DNA of 13,519 nt from Clostridia bacterium. GTDB lineage: Bacteria > Bacillota > Clostridia > Oscillospirales > CAG-272. Below, in pieces: positions 7,137 to 13,289 of the stretch. Within the stretch, counting starts at the first letter, position 1; each line of letters begins with the position of its first letter. Location: positions 1 to 13,519 of the forward strand of contig JAFTUB010000014.1 in the NCBI GenBank assembly GCA_017466495.1, written 5' to 3'. Under the pieces are notes generated by a model that was not told where the DNA came from, ran no database searches, and saw nothing but the letters and a program-made list of their open reading frames with translations. Made by a program: the position numbers and the translations under genes.

Positions 7137-8342
7137 ATGAATATTTTAATTACCGGAGCAGGAGGATTTGTCGGGAAAAATCTTTCTGCGGCACTGCGCA
7201 ATATTCGTGACGGCAAGGATCGGACACGTCCGGATCTGCATATCGAGGATATTTACGCGTATGATGTCGATACGGATCCGGCACTGCTGGACGAATATTG
7301 TGCAAAGGCGGATTTCGTTTTTAACCTTGCGGGGGTCAACCGTCCGCAGAATCCAGAAGAATTTATGCAGGGCAATTTCGGTTTTGCTTCGGTGCTGCTC
7401 GACACGCTGAAAAAGCATCATAACCGTTGCCCGGTGATGCTTTCCTCGTCGATTCAGGCGACCTGCATTGGGCGCTATGACAGCGATTACGGCAGAAGCA
7501 AGAGGGCGGGGGAGGAGCTTGTCTTCGCCTACGGCCGGGAGACCGGTGCGAAGGTGCTGGTTTACCGATTTTCCAATCTCTTCGGCAAGTGGTGCCGTCC
7601 CAATTATAACAGCGCCGTCGCGACCTTCTGCCACAATATTGCCCACGACCTGCCGATTACGGTGAGCGACAGAAATGTACGGTTGGAGCTGCTTTACATT
7701 GACGATCTCGTGTCTGAGATGCTCGATGCCCTCCATGGCATCGAGCACCGATGCGAATTCGACGGGATCAATACGGTTCTGTGCGATAACGGCAGGTACT
7801 GCGCCGCTCCCACCACACACAAGGTGACCTTGGGGGAGATTGTGGATCTGCTTGAGCGGTTCAAGGCTCAGGCGACGACACTGGTGATGCCCGAAATCCC
7901 GTACGATTCCTTCGCCAAAAAGCTGTACAGCACATATCTCAGCTATCTTCCCGCGGAAAAGGTTGCCTTTGATCTGAAGATGAATGAGGACGCGAGAGGA
8001 AGCTTTACCGAGCTGATGAAAACCGAAAAATGCGGGCAGTTCAGCGTGAATATCTCGAAGCCCGGCATTACCAATGGACAGCACTGGCATCACACGAAAT
8101 GGGAATTCTTTATTGTGGTCAGCGGGCACGGCCTCATCCAGCAGAGAAAAATCGGCACGGACGAGGTGTTTGATTTCGAGGTTTCGGGTGAGAAGATCCG
8201 GGCCGTCCATATGCTGCCCGGATACACCCACAACATCATCAACCTGTCCGATACCGAAAATCTTGTGACGGTGATGTGGGCAAATGAGCAGTTTGATCCC
8301 GATCACCCCGATACTTTCTTTGAAGTGGTCGCGCCGCAATGA
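7137..8342 (+). CDS. capF: Bifunctional UDP-sugar 3-epimerase/4-reductase, CapF/WbjC/FnlB type
   Basis: The enzyme takes the CapE product, epimerises C3 in a C-terminal cupin domain and reduces C4 with NADPH in an N-terminal SDR domain, giving UDP-2-acetamido-2,6-dideoxy-L-talose. In the 401 residues one sees the nucleotide-binding GAGGFVG (7-13), NLAGVNRP (63-70), a catalytic Ser stretch at 103-105 and Y118GRSK122. The cupin starts near 280 (EDARGSFTEL) and has metal-site candidates in H316-W-H-H319 with E323, and H365 in GYTHNI. Family proteins are about 370 residues, so this one is slightly long; the extra residues lie in the SDR part. ATG 7137 follows a GGGGG stretch at 7126-7130 and gives the usual MNILITGAGG start; an in-frame upstream ATG at 7092 lies within the SLH gene and is rejected. 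The stop overlaps the vanZ-like start (ATGA). Confidence 0.93.
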   Translation: MNILITGAGGFVGKNLSAALRNIRDGKDRTRPDLHIEDIYAYDVDTDPALLDEYCAKADFVFNLAGVNRPQNPEEFMQGNFGFASVLLDTLKKHHNRCPVMLSSSIQATCIGRYDSDYGRSKRAGEELVFAYGRETGAKVLVYRFSNLFGKWCRPNYNSAVATFCHNIAHDLPITVSDRNVRLELLYIDDLVSEMLDALHGIEHRCEFDGINTVLCDNGRYCAAPTTHKVTLGEIVDLLERFKAQATTLVMPEIPYDSFAKKLYSTYLSYLPAEKVAFDLKMNEDARGSFTELMKTEKCGQFSVNISKPGITNGQHWHHTKWEFFIVVSGHGLIQQRKIGTDEVFDFEVSGEKIRAVHMLPGYTHNIINLSDTENLVTVMWANEQFDPDHPDTFFEVVAPQ

Positions 8343-8827
8343 ACAAAATTTCCCACAGAATCGTTTTGCTTGTGGTGTTGATCCTCCTTTGCACGGCGTT
8401 TATCTTCTCCAATTCCCTGAAAAACGGTGAGGAGTCCCGGGCGGACAGCGATGTAATTATGGAAATTGTGGAGAGGATCGCGGAGGTAATCTTTCCCAAT
8501 AACACCTTGGATTGGAACTATATTGTCAGAAAAGGTGCGCACCTCTTTGAATTTTGTGTGCTGGGGATTTTGGTAACCTTGCTTGCGTTTCTGTGCAAGC
8601 ATAGGACAGCGGTTGTGTATGCCCTATTGTATGTGGCTTTTGTTGCTTCCACCGATGAGTTTATTCAGCAGTTTACCGGGCGAAGTTCTCGCCTGGCGGA
8701 TGTGGGCATCGATATCACGGGGGCATTGATTGGGTTTGGCCTGGTTTGGGCAGTACGTTGGGCGATCAAACGGCGGCAAAGCAAAAAAATTGATTTTCAG
8801 GAGAATGAATATGCAGTCGGAGAATAA
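8339..8827 (+). CDS. VanZ-like family membrane protein
   Basis: The 162-residue protein fits the VanZ-like family: an N-terminal membrane helix (RIVLLVVLILLCTAFIFSNS), the family block VRKGAHLFEF with two further helices, then TDEFIQQFTGRSSRLADVGIDITGALIG, which matches the usual DE-x-x-Q-x-x-x-x-GRS-x-x-x-DV-x-ID-x-x-GA pattern, and a basic C-terminal tail. VanZ itself gives low teicoplanin resistance by an unclear route; other family members are common near cell-envelope genes and their activity is not established. The start forms an ATGA overlap with the capF stop, and the end overlaps capG by 17 bp, so translation of capF, this gene and capG is probably coupled. This placement suggests a role with the same polymer, but the function is unknown. 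Confidence 0.88.
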   Translation: MNKISHRIVLLVVLILLCTAFIFSNSLKNGEESRADSDVIMEIVERIAEVIFPNNTLDWNYIVRKGAHLFEFCVLGILVTLLAFLCKHRTAVVYALLYVAFVASTDEFIQQFTGRSSRLADVGIDITGALIGFGLVWAVRWAIKRRQSKKIDFQENEYAVGE

Positions 8828-9983
8828 AGCATCTTTTCAGAACAACGGGAAATTGAAGCTTCTGATCATCGTCGGCACGCGGCCGGAGATCATCCGCCTG
8901 AGCGCGGTGATTACCAAATGCCGTCAGTATTTTGATACGATCCTGGCGCACACCGGCCAAAACTATGACTATAACCTCAACGGTGTCTTCTTCCGGGATC
9001 TCAAGCTTGCCGATCCGGAGGTTTATCTGAATGCGGTTGGCGCGGACCTGGGAGAGACCATGGGCAATATCATTGCCAAGTCCTATCAGCTCATGGTCGA
9101 AATCAAGCCCGACGCGGTGCTTGTTTTGGGAGATACCAACTCCTGCCTTTCGGTGATTGGTGCCAAGCGGCTGCACATTCCGATTTTCCACATGGAAGCG
9201 GGCAACCGATGCAAGGACGAATGCCTGCCGGAGGAGACCAACCGCCGGATTGTGGACATCATTTCCGACGTGAACATGGCATATTCGGAGCACGCAAGGC
9301 GATATCTCGCCGAATGCGGTCTTCCCCGGGAACGCACTTATGTGACGGGCTCGCCTATGGCGGAGGTTCTGCACAATAACCTTGCCGAGATTGAGGCAAG
9401 CGATATCCACGCCCGGCTGGGGTTGGAGAAGGGGAAATATATTCTCCTTTCCGCCCACCGGGAAGAGAATATCGATACCGAGAAAAACTTCATCAGCCTG
9501 TTTACGGCGATCAACAAAATGGCCGAGAAGTACGACATGCCCATCTTGTATTCCTGCCATCCCAGAAGCAGAAATCGCCTGGAAGCCAGCGGATTTGCCC
9601 TGGATAAGCGGGTGATCCGGCACGAGCCCCTGGGGTTCCACGACTACAACTGCCTGCAGATGAACGCGTTTGCGGTGGTGTCGGACAGCGGAACGCTCCC
9701 CGAGGAGAGCAGCTTCTTCACCAGCGTCGGCCGGCCCTTCCCGGCGGTTTGTATTCGCACCTCCACCGAGCGCCCCGAGGCCCTGGACAAGGCGTGCTTT
9801 GTTCTCTCGGGCATCGATGAGAAGGGGCTGCTGCAGGCCGTGGAAACGGCGGTGGCCATGAATGAAGCCGGGGACTACGGCATTCCCGTGCCCGACTATG
9901 TGGAGGAGAATGTATCTGCCAAGGTGGTGAAGATCATTCAGTCCTACACCGGCGTGGTGGATAAGATGGTCTGGCGGAAATAA
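8811..9983 (+). CDS. capG: UDP-GlcNAc 2-epimerase homologue, CapG/WbjD/FnlC type
   Basis: This enzyme epimerises C2 of UDP-2-acetamido-2,6-dideoxy-L-talose to give UDP-L-FucNAc, the last step of the CapE-F-G route. The 390 residues show the non-hydrolysing 2-epimerase pattern: VGTRPE (21-26), HTGQNYDYN, LGDTNS, HMEAGNRCKDECLPEETNRR, TGSPMAEVL, SAHREENID, SCHPRSRNR and SDSGTLPEESSFF. EAGNR rather than the EAGLRT of WecB/MnaA, and the presence of capE and capF, favour the CapG role over plain UDP-GlcNAc 2-epimerase. ATG 8811 has AGGAG at 8799-8803 with seven bases between; the in-frame ATG at 8805 would be one base away. It is the last gene before the terminator at 10007, so it ends the cluster. 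Confidence 0.92.
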   Translation: MQSENKASFQNNGKLKLLIIVGTRPEIIRLSAVITKCRQYFDTILAHTGQNYDYNLNGVFFRDLKLADPEVYLNAVGADLGETMGNIIAKSYQLMVEIKPDAVLVLGDTNSCLSVIGAKRLHIPIFHMEAGNRCKDECLPEETNRRIVDIISDVNMAYSEHARRYLAECGLPRERTYVTGSPMAEVLHNNLAEIEASDIHARLGLEKGKYILLSAHREENIDTEKNFISLFTAINKMAEKYDMPILYSCHPRSRNRLEASGFALDKRVIRHEPLGFHDYNCLQMNAFAVVSDSGTLPEESSFFTSVGRPFPAVCIRTSTERPEALDKACFVLSGIDEKGLLQAVETAVAMNEAGDYGIPVPDYVEENVSAKVVKIIQSYTGVVDKMVWRK

Positions 9984-10006
9984 GCGTTTTCTTCATATAA
10001 GTAACT

Positions 10007-10039
10007 GGAGCTGCCGCGGAAGCGGCAGCTCCGGTTTTT
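10007..10039 (+). terminator. Intrinsic terminator of the glycan cluster
   Basis: GGAGCTGCCGC at 10007-10017 and GCGGCAGCTCC at 10022-10032 form a perfect 11-bp stem around a GGAA loop, followed by GG and five T at 10035-10039. It lies 23 bases after the capG stop. Confidence 0.93.
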
Positions 10040-10120
10040 GTGTTGTTGAGGTGTGCCTTTGGCTCCACCAATGGACGGAAAACTATCCAAACAGTGGAAT
10101 CCGACACAAATGAGCGGTTA

Positions 10121-10149
10121 TTGACCCTGCGTTCTGCCCATGCTATAAT
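10121..10149 (+). promoter_or_regulatory. Sigma-A promoter of the XRE regulator gene
   Basis: TTGACC at 10121-10126 and TATAAT at 10144-10149 are separated by 17 bases. The predicted start is near 10156, about 44 bases before the Shine-Dalgarno-linked TTG at 10200. This is the best promoter match in the window. Confidence 0.85.
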
Positions 10150-10187
10150 AAAGGCAGACAGGGGCCCGTGTCATTGATTCACATTTT

Positions 10188-10194
10188 GGAGGGG
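10188..10194 (+). promoter_or_regulatory. Strong ribosome binding site before TTG 10200
   Basis: GGAGGGG sits five bases before an in-frame TTG at 10200, but 122 bases before ATG 10317, the first ATG near the HTH domain. No comparable site lies directly before ATG 10317 or ATG 10329. It therefore decides between a 418-residue and a roughly 375-residue product. Confidence 0.65.
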
Positions 10195-10198
10195 AAAG

Positions 10199-10316
10199 TT
10201 TGAAAGATAAATCTTTCAAACGTGTTTTGTGGCTTTCGCCACCGAAACGGTGGCGATTTTGCCGGGCAAAACCAGCCTCAATTCCACAGAAAGGAAGCTT
10301 TCGCCAAGCGAAAGCA
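10199..10316. repeat. Palindrome-rich segment, possible inserted palindromic element
   Basis: Three inverted repeats lie within 118 bases. TTTGAAAGAT at 10199-10208 faces ATCTTTCAAA at 10211-10220; TCGCCACCG at 10236-10244 faces CGGTGGCGA at 10248-10256, with TTTT following; GCTTTCGC at 10297-10304 faces GCGAAAGC at 10308-10315. GTTTTG at 10224-10229 and CAAAAC at 10267-10272 enclose the middle hairpin. GCTTTCGCCA occurs twice (10232-10241, 10297-10306). The segment separates a strong ribosome binding site from the natural-looking start of the regulator and keeps the frame open. It could be a mobile palindromic unit, or a structured leader; only a genome search for copies can tell. Confidence 0.55.
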
Positions 10317-11456
10317 ATGGTCATAAATATGGAACTGAACTTCGGAGAAAATATTCGGCGGCTCCGCCGAAGCCGTGATCTGACCCAGGAGGCACTGGCA
10401 GAGGCCCTGGGTGTATCCGCGCAGTCCGTCTCGAAATGGGAGTGCGCCTACGGCTATCCCGACATTACCCAACTGCCTGCGATTGCCAATTTTTTTGGCG
10501 TGACCATCGATAAGCTGTTATCGAATGATGACGACAGCAAAGAAGAGATTATGATGCGCTTTGACCAGCTCCGCAGGGAATATAAAGAGGGGAGTGAGGA
10601 ACAGATTTCCTTTGTCAACGAATATTGCCGAAGGTACCCCGATGAACCGTATTATGCATATATTCTCTGCGGTATTTTGGCCCAGCACATCATCGACACA
10701 CCGGAACACAGAACCAAGTACGAATCTCTTCTCCGCGGCACGGCAGAAAAACTCCTGGATAATGTTACCTATCGGAATTTGGCCATACAATATATGGTGA
10801 AAGCCTGCCGGGACGAGGAACTGGATGAATGGTTGAAATTGGCACCTTATCACACCAAGCATACACGCAGAAATATGGCGCTTCAGCGCTTCATTGTCCG
10901 CGACACAGCCAAACATCAGCTTTATGTCGGTCTCAGTCATCTTGAAACGCTTGCCAACCAACTTGATGTGCGGTATCCTGACAGCGCAGGTCCCGAGAAA
11001 AAGGGAACTTACCACAAAGCTGTTCTCGACACCATTGCGGCCTTTGGAAAAAACGGTCAGATCCCCGACGGATGGCTTGCCTTCTATGCCTACAAACAGT
11101 TTGTCTACGCGGCTTGTCTGTTCGGCATGGGGAAAACAGAGGAGGGAAAGACGGAATTCCTTTCTGCCATCGAAAAATTACAGAGGTATTACGGCTTGAG
11201 GGAAGAATACCTCGATATGGGATCGCCGCTTTTCGGAGGGCTTTGCGTGAGCAGGGACTGGAATTATGCCATCGACCCAAACGGCGAAAAACACAAGCTG
11301 TTCGGTACCGTTCCGCACCAGGTTTTCGGGGACGCAGAGCATGTACGCGACCTTCTCACCAATCCCCGTTGGGCTTGGTTTGACTGCGCCCGAAATGAGG
11401 ACTACTACCGAGCGGCGGTGATGTGGCTGGAGGGGCTTGCTGAGAATAAGAATTGA
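10200..11456 (+). CDS. XRE-family transcriptional regulator with large C-terminal helical domain
   Basis: The HTH domain is clear: from ATG 10329 the sequence begins MELNFGENIRRLRR, then LTQEALAEALGVSAQSVSKWE (about residues 18-38) and FFGVTIDKLL, a standard Cro/CI-type fold with the usual QSVSKWE recognition helix. About 310 further residues follow that are rich in Tyr, Trp and Arg and mostly helical; they suggest TPR-like or sensor helices, but I do not recognise a named domain. Three in-frame starts are possible. TTG 10200 (418 residues) has the only strong ribosome binding site. ATG 10317 and ATG 10329 fit the usual XRE N-terminus. The 39-43 extra residues are basic (KRWRFCR, FRQAKA) and encoded by the palindromic segment, so they are unlikely to be an ancestral part of the protein. 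Own promoter at 10121; ends at a hairpin shared with the convergent gene. Confidence 0.8.
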   Translation: MKDKSFKRVLWLSPPKRWRFCRAKPASIPQKGSFRQAKAMVINMELNFGENIRRLRRSRDLTQEALAEALGVSAQSVSKWECAYGYPDITQLPAIANFFGVTIDKLLSNDDDSKEEIMMRFDQLRREYKEGSEEQISFVNEYCRRYPDEPYYAYILCGILAQHIIDTPEHRTKYESLLRGTAEKLLDNVTYRNLAIQYMVKACRDEELDEWLKLAPYHTKHTRRNMALQRFIVRDTAKHQLYVGLSHLETLANQLDVRYPDSAGPEKKGTYHKAVLDTIAAFGKNGQIPDGWLAFYAYKQFVYAACLFGMGKTEEGKTEFLSAIEKLQRYYGLREEYLDMGSPLFGGLCVSRDWNYAIDPNGEKHKLFGTVPHQVFGDAEHVRDLLTNPRWAWFDCARNEDYYRAAVMWLEGLAENKN

Positions 11457-11464
11457 TTTTGATG

Positions 11465-11504
11465 AACAAGAAGGCCGACGCTATACGCGTCGGCCTTCTT
11501 GTTT
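11465..11504. terminator. Bidirectional intrinsic terminator between convergent genes
   Basis: AACAAGAAGGCCGACG at 11465-11480 pairs perfectly with CGTCGGCCTTCTTGTT at 11488-11503 over a seven-base loop. T-rich arms (TTCTTGTTT on plus, TTCTTGTTC on minus) follow the GC core in both directions. It sits between the ends of the XRE gene (11456) and the minus-strand acyltransferase-domain gene (11537). Confidence 0.9.
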
Positions 11505-11536
11505 AGGGCTTCGCCGAAGTTCTCTGTAAAGTGGGC

Positions 11537-12457
11537 TTACCGCACAATTTTCTCCCCGTCAAACACAATGATGCCGTGGCCGTGGCTTGTCTTGCCGCCG
11601 GAGAGGACATGGTGCTTGAAGGCGCGGCGCAGGGAGTTGTCCTCGGGCCAGCTTCGGGGGGAGAGGTAGCCCCAGCGGTCAAAGATGCGCCAGGCATCGG
11701 TGAATTTCTCGCAGGGGGTGCAGGATGTGATCTCGAAATCATCGATGAAGCGGATGGTGTTGGCGGTGGGGGGCAGGAAGGTCTTGTAGTTCGGATCCAG
11801 CAGCCAGGAGCTGCATTCAAAGATCATCAGCCCGTCCCCGCGGCGGAATTCGGGGAAGAAGGCGTAGGCCCGCTTCAGGGAGTCCACGCGCACCTCGTCG
11901 GTGAGGGGAACGAAAGAGGAGGGGATGTGAATGCCCAGCACCTTGTCCCCGGTTTTGACGGTGATGCCCGCGGCAGAGGTGAAATCCGCCCTGTCAAAGG
12001 TGTTCATGTCGTACTGATAGCGCCCCAGGGCGAAGCGGCGCAGGGCATAGAAGCCCTGGTACCAGCCCGGGACGAAGATACCGTGGACACCTTTGCAGTT
12101 CACACACTCCCGGTGCTTGTATTTGAGGTCCATGAGGGTGTCCCAAAAGAGTTCATCGGAAAGTCCCCGCTCACGGTAGCGCGTGTGCATGATCTCGGCG
12201 GCGACAATGAGAAAGACGAAGTTGAGGGTGTAGGCCTTGATGCCGCAGCCCATGGAGAGCTTCTTCAGGGCGGCGAAGCAGGCCTTGAAGTCCCGTGCCG
12301 CAGGGAAGAGATGAGCCTCGAGCAGGGCATCGAACTTTTCCCGCGCCCGGGGGTAGGCTTCGATTTTTGCCGCGGCGGCCTCCAGGGCTGCGGTGGCCTC
12401 TTGGGGCAGGCCGAGCTGACGCTCTACTTCGTAAAAATGGGGGGTGAGATAAGACAC
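11537..12457 (-). CDS. GNAT-like acyltransferase-domain protein (NAT_N / GNAT_C type)
   Basis: The 306-residue cytoplasmic protein has a helical N-terminal half and a C-terminal half containing LGRYQYDM, TVKTGDKVLGIHIPS, LTDEVRVDSLKRAYAFFPEF and ECSSWLLDPNY. From memory these match the family described as N-acyltransferase N-terminal plus GNAT-like C-terminal domains, common in gut Firmicutes and Actinobacteria; the substrate of the family is not known to me. C118-x-x-C121-type cysteines (ECVNCKG) precede the middle. The start is GTG at 12455-12457 with AAGGAG at 12470-12475 (twelve bases away, rather far). It lies 36 bases after the crp/fnr stop on the same strand, so the two probably form an operon in which this gene is downstream. 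G/C is high (38 of 60 in 12301-12360). The family call is moderate; the role is unknown. Confidence 0.6.
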   Translation of the reverse strand: MSYLTPHFYEVERQLGLPQEATAALEAAAAKIEAYPRAREKFDALLEAHLFPAARDFKACFAALKKLSMGCGIKAYTLNFVFLIVAAEIMHTRYRERGLSDELFWDTLMDLKYKHRECVNCKGVHGIFVPGWYQGFYALRRFALGRYQYDMNTFDRADFTSAAGITVKTGDKVLGIHIPSSFVPLTDEVRVDSLKRAYAFFPEFRRGDGLMIFECSSWLLDPNYKTFLPPTANTIRFIDDFEITSCTPCEKFTDAWRIFDRWGYLSPRSWPEDNSLRRAFKHHVLSGGKTSHGHGIIVFDGEKIVR

Positions 12458-12493
12458 GGTTTGATTTCGCTCCTTTCGCGTGGGACTGGGGGA

Positions 12494-13153
12494 TTACAGC
12501 AGGATGAAGCGGTTCTTTTCGCAGTCGAGAATGCCCTCCCGGCGGAGCTTGCTGATCTCGGCCGAGAGCCCGCTGCGGTCTACTTCCAGATAATCTGCCA
12601 GCTCCTGCCGGTCAAAGGGAATCTCAAATTCGGCGCTTTTATGCTTCTGTGCCTGCCGGTCCAGATAAGTCATGAGCTTTTCCCTTGTGGTGCGCTTGGA
12701 GGTGATCTCCAGCTTTTGGTGGAACTGCAGATTCTGCGCGGCCAGGGCCTTCATGAGGTTGAAAATCAGCTGTTGGTGGAAGGTGCAGTGATTGGTGCAG
12801 GTGTGCAGAACGTGATCGCACTCCACCAGCATGACATCGCAGGGCTCGGTGGCCACAATGGTGACGGGGACAGAGGACACCTCGGCGCAGGCAAAGGCTT
12901 CGCCGAACAGCTGAGTTGGCTCGATCTCGGCTAGCAGACTGCGGTTGCCGTAATAGTCCACCCGAATCATCTGCGCCGAGCCGGTCAGCACAATGCCGAT
13001 GTATTTGGCGGGGTTTCCTTCGGCCAGGATGGTGTACTTTTTGTCGAAATGCTCGATCCGCGCCCCGAGGCAGGTGAGCATCACTGTCAGATTTTCGGGG
13101 GCAATTTCCGAAAACAGGGGACACTGCAGTAAAATTTCCAAATATTTTTTCAT
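12494..13153 (-). CDS. Crp/Fnr-family transcriptional regulator
   Basis: The 219-residue protein has an N-terminal cyclic-nucleotide-binding-type beta-roll (about 1-120; LFSEIAPENL, ILAEGNPAKYIGIVLTGSAQMIRVD, LFGEAFA), a long dimer helix (about 120-155) and a C-terminal winged HTH (about 160-219) with FDRQELADYLEVDRSGLSAE as helix-turn-helix and ISKLRREGILD as wing entry. The cAMP-contact residues of CRP are not kept, and there is no FNR-type N-terminal cysteine cluster, though several cysteines lie in the roll (CAEVSS, EPCDVMLVEC, CTNHC), so an iron, heme or other ligand is open. Clostridial relatives of this style often sit by ferredoxin or hydroxylamine-reductase genes and answer to nitrosative or redox stress; that is inference here. 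ATG at 13151-13153; only a weak GAGAAA site precedes it. The promoter lies at 13198-13226 and an operator candidate in its leader. Confidence 0.88.
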   Translation of the reverse strand: MKKYLEILLQCPLFSEIAPENLTVMLTCLGARIEHFDKKYTILAEGNPAKYIGIVLTGSAQMIRVDYYGNRSLLAEIEPTQLFGEAFACAEVSSVPVTIVATEPCDVMLVECDHVLHTCTNHCTFHQQLIFNLMKALAAQNLQFHQKLEITSKRTTREKLMTYLDRQAQKHKSAEFEIPFDRQELADYLEVDRSGLSAEISKLRREGILDCEKNRFILL

Positions 13154-13168
13154 TTTTTTCTCAATTCC

Positions 13169-13182
13169 GTTGAAAATTCAAC
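13169..13182. promoter_or_regulatory. Candidate Crp/Fnr operator (palindrome)
   Basis: GTTGAA at 13169-13174 and TTCAAC at 13177-13182 are perfect inverted arms around AA. The half-site TTGA with TCAA recalls FNR boxes, though with four instead of six bases between. Its centre (13175.5) is 41.5 bases upstream of the predicted ferredoxin start at 13217, the classic class II activator position, and about +16 on the crp transcript. Confidence 0.5.
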
Positions 13183-13197
13183 ATACTTTACGCTTAA

Positions 13198-13226
13198 ATT
13201 ATACTATAATTGTGTCATAAAAGCAA
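13198..13226 (-). promoter_or_regulatory. Promoter of the crp/fnr gene
   Basis: On the minus strand TTGCTT (13221-13226) and TATAAT (13198-13203) are 17 bases apart, with a predicted start near 13191. The -35 keeps only the TTG part of the consensus. The leader before ATG 13153 is about 38 bases. Confidence 0.55.
13205..13210 (+). promoter_or_regulatory. -10 element of the ferredoxin promoter
   Basis: TATAAT at 13205-13210 is a perfect -10 element, but no TTGACA-like -35 lies 16-18 bases upstream (the hexamer there reads CATACT). That is expected for an activator-dependent promoter. With the minus-strand -10 it forms ATTATA-C-TATAAT, a perfect palindrome. Confidence 0.5.
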
Positions 13227-13289
13227 GAGCAAATTCCCGATGTTCCTGCATAAAAAAGGAAAAATCGGAAAAACATATGGGAGGTTCCT

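Noticed and set aside
7146..8339. A 397-codon open frame on the minus strand, antisense to capF
   Set aside because: capF is unmistakable on the plus strand in the same place, and the antisense product shows no domain pattern.
10200..10328. Reading the extra N-terminal residues of the XRE protein as a true domain
   Set aside because: The 43 residues are encoded by stacked palindromes, are basic and of odd composition, and precede a typical XRE start; they look like a by-product of the DNA repeat.
11531..12934. A 467-codon open frame on the plus strand, antisense to two genes
   Set aside because: It covers the minus-strand acyltransferase-domain and crp/fnr genes, both of which match real families and have proper starts. 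The antisense product is low-complexity (Gly, Val, Ala, Glu rich) with no family signature, an effect of high GC.
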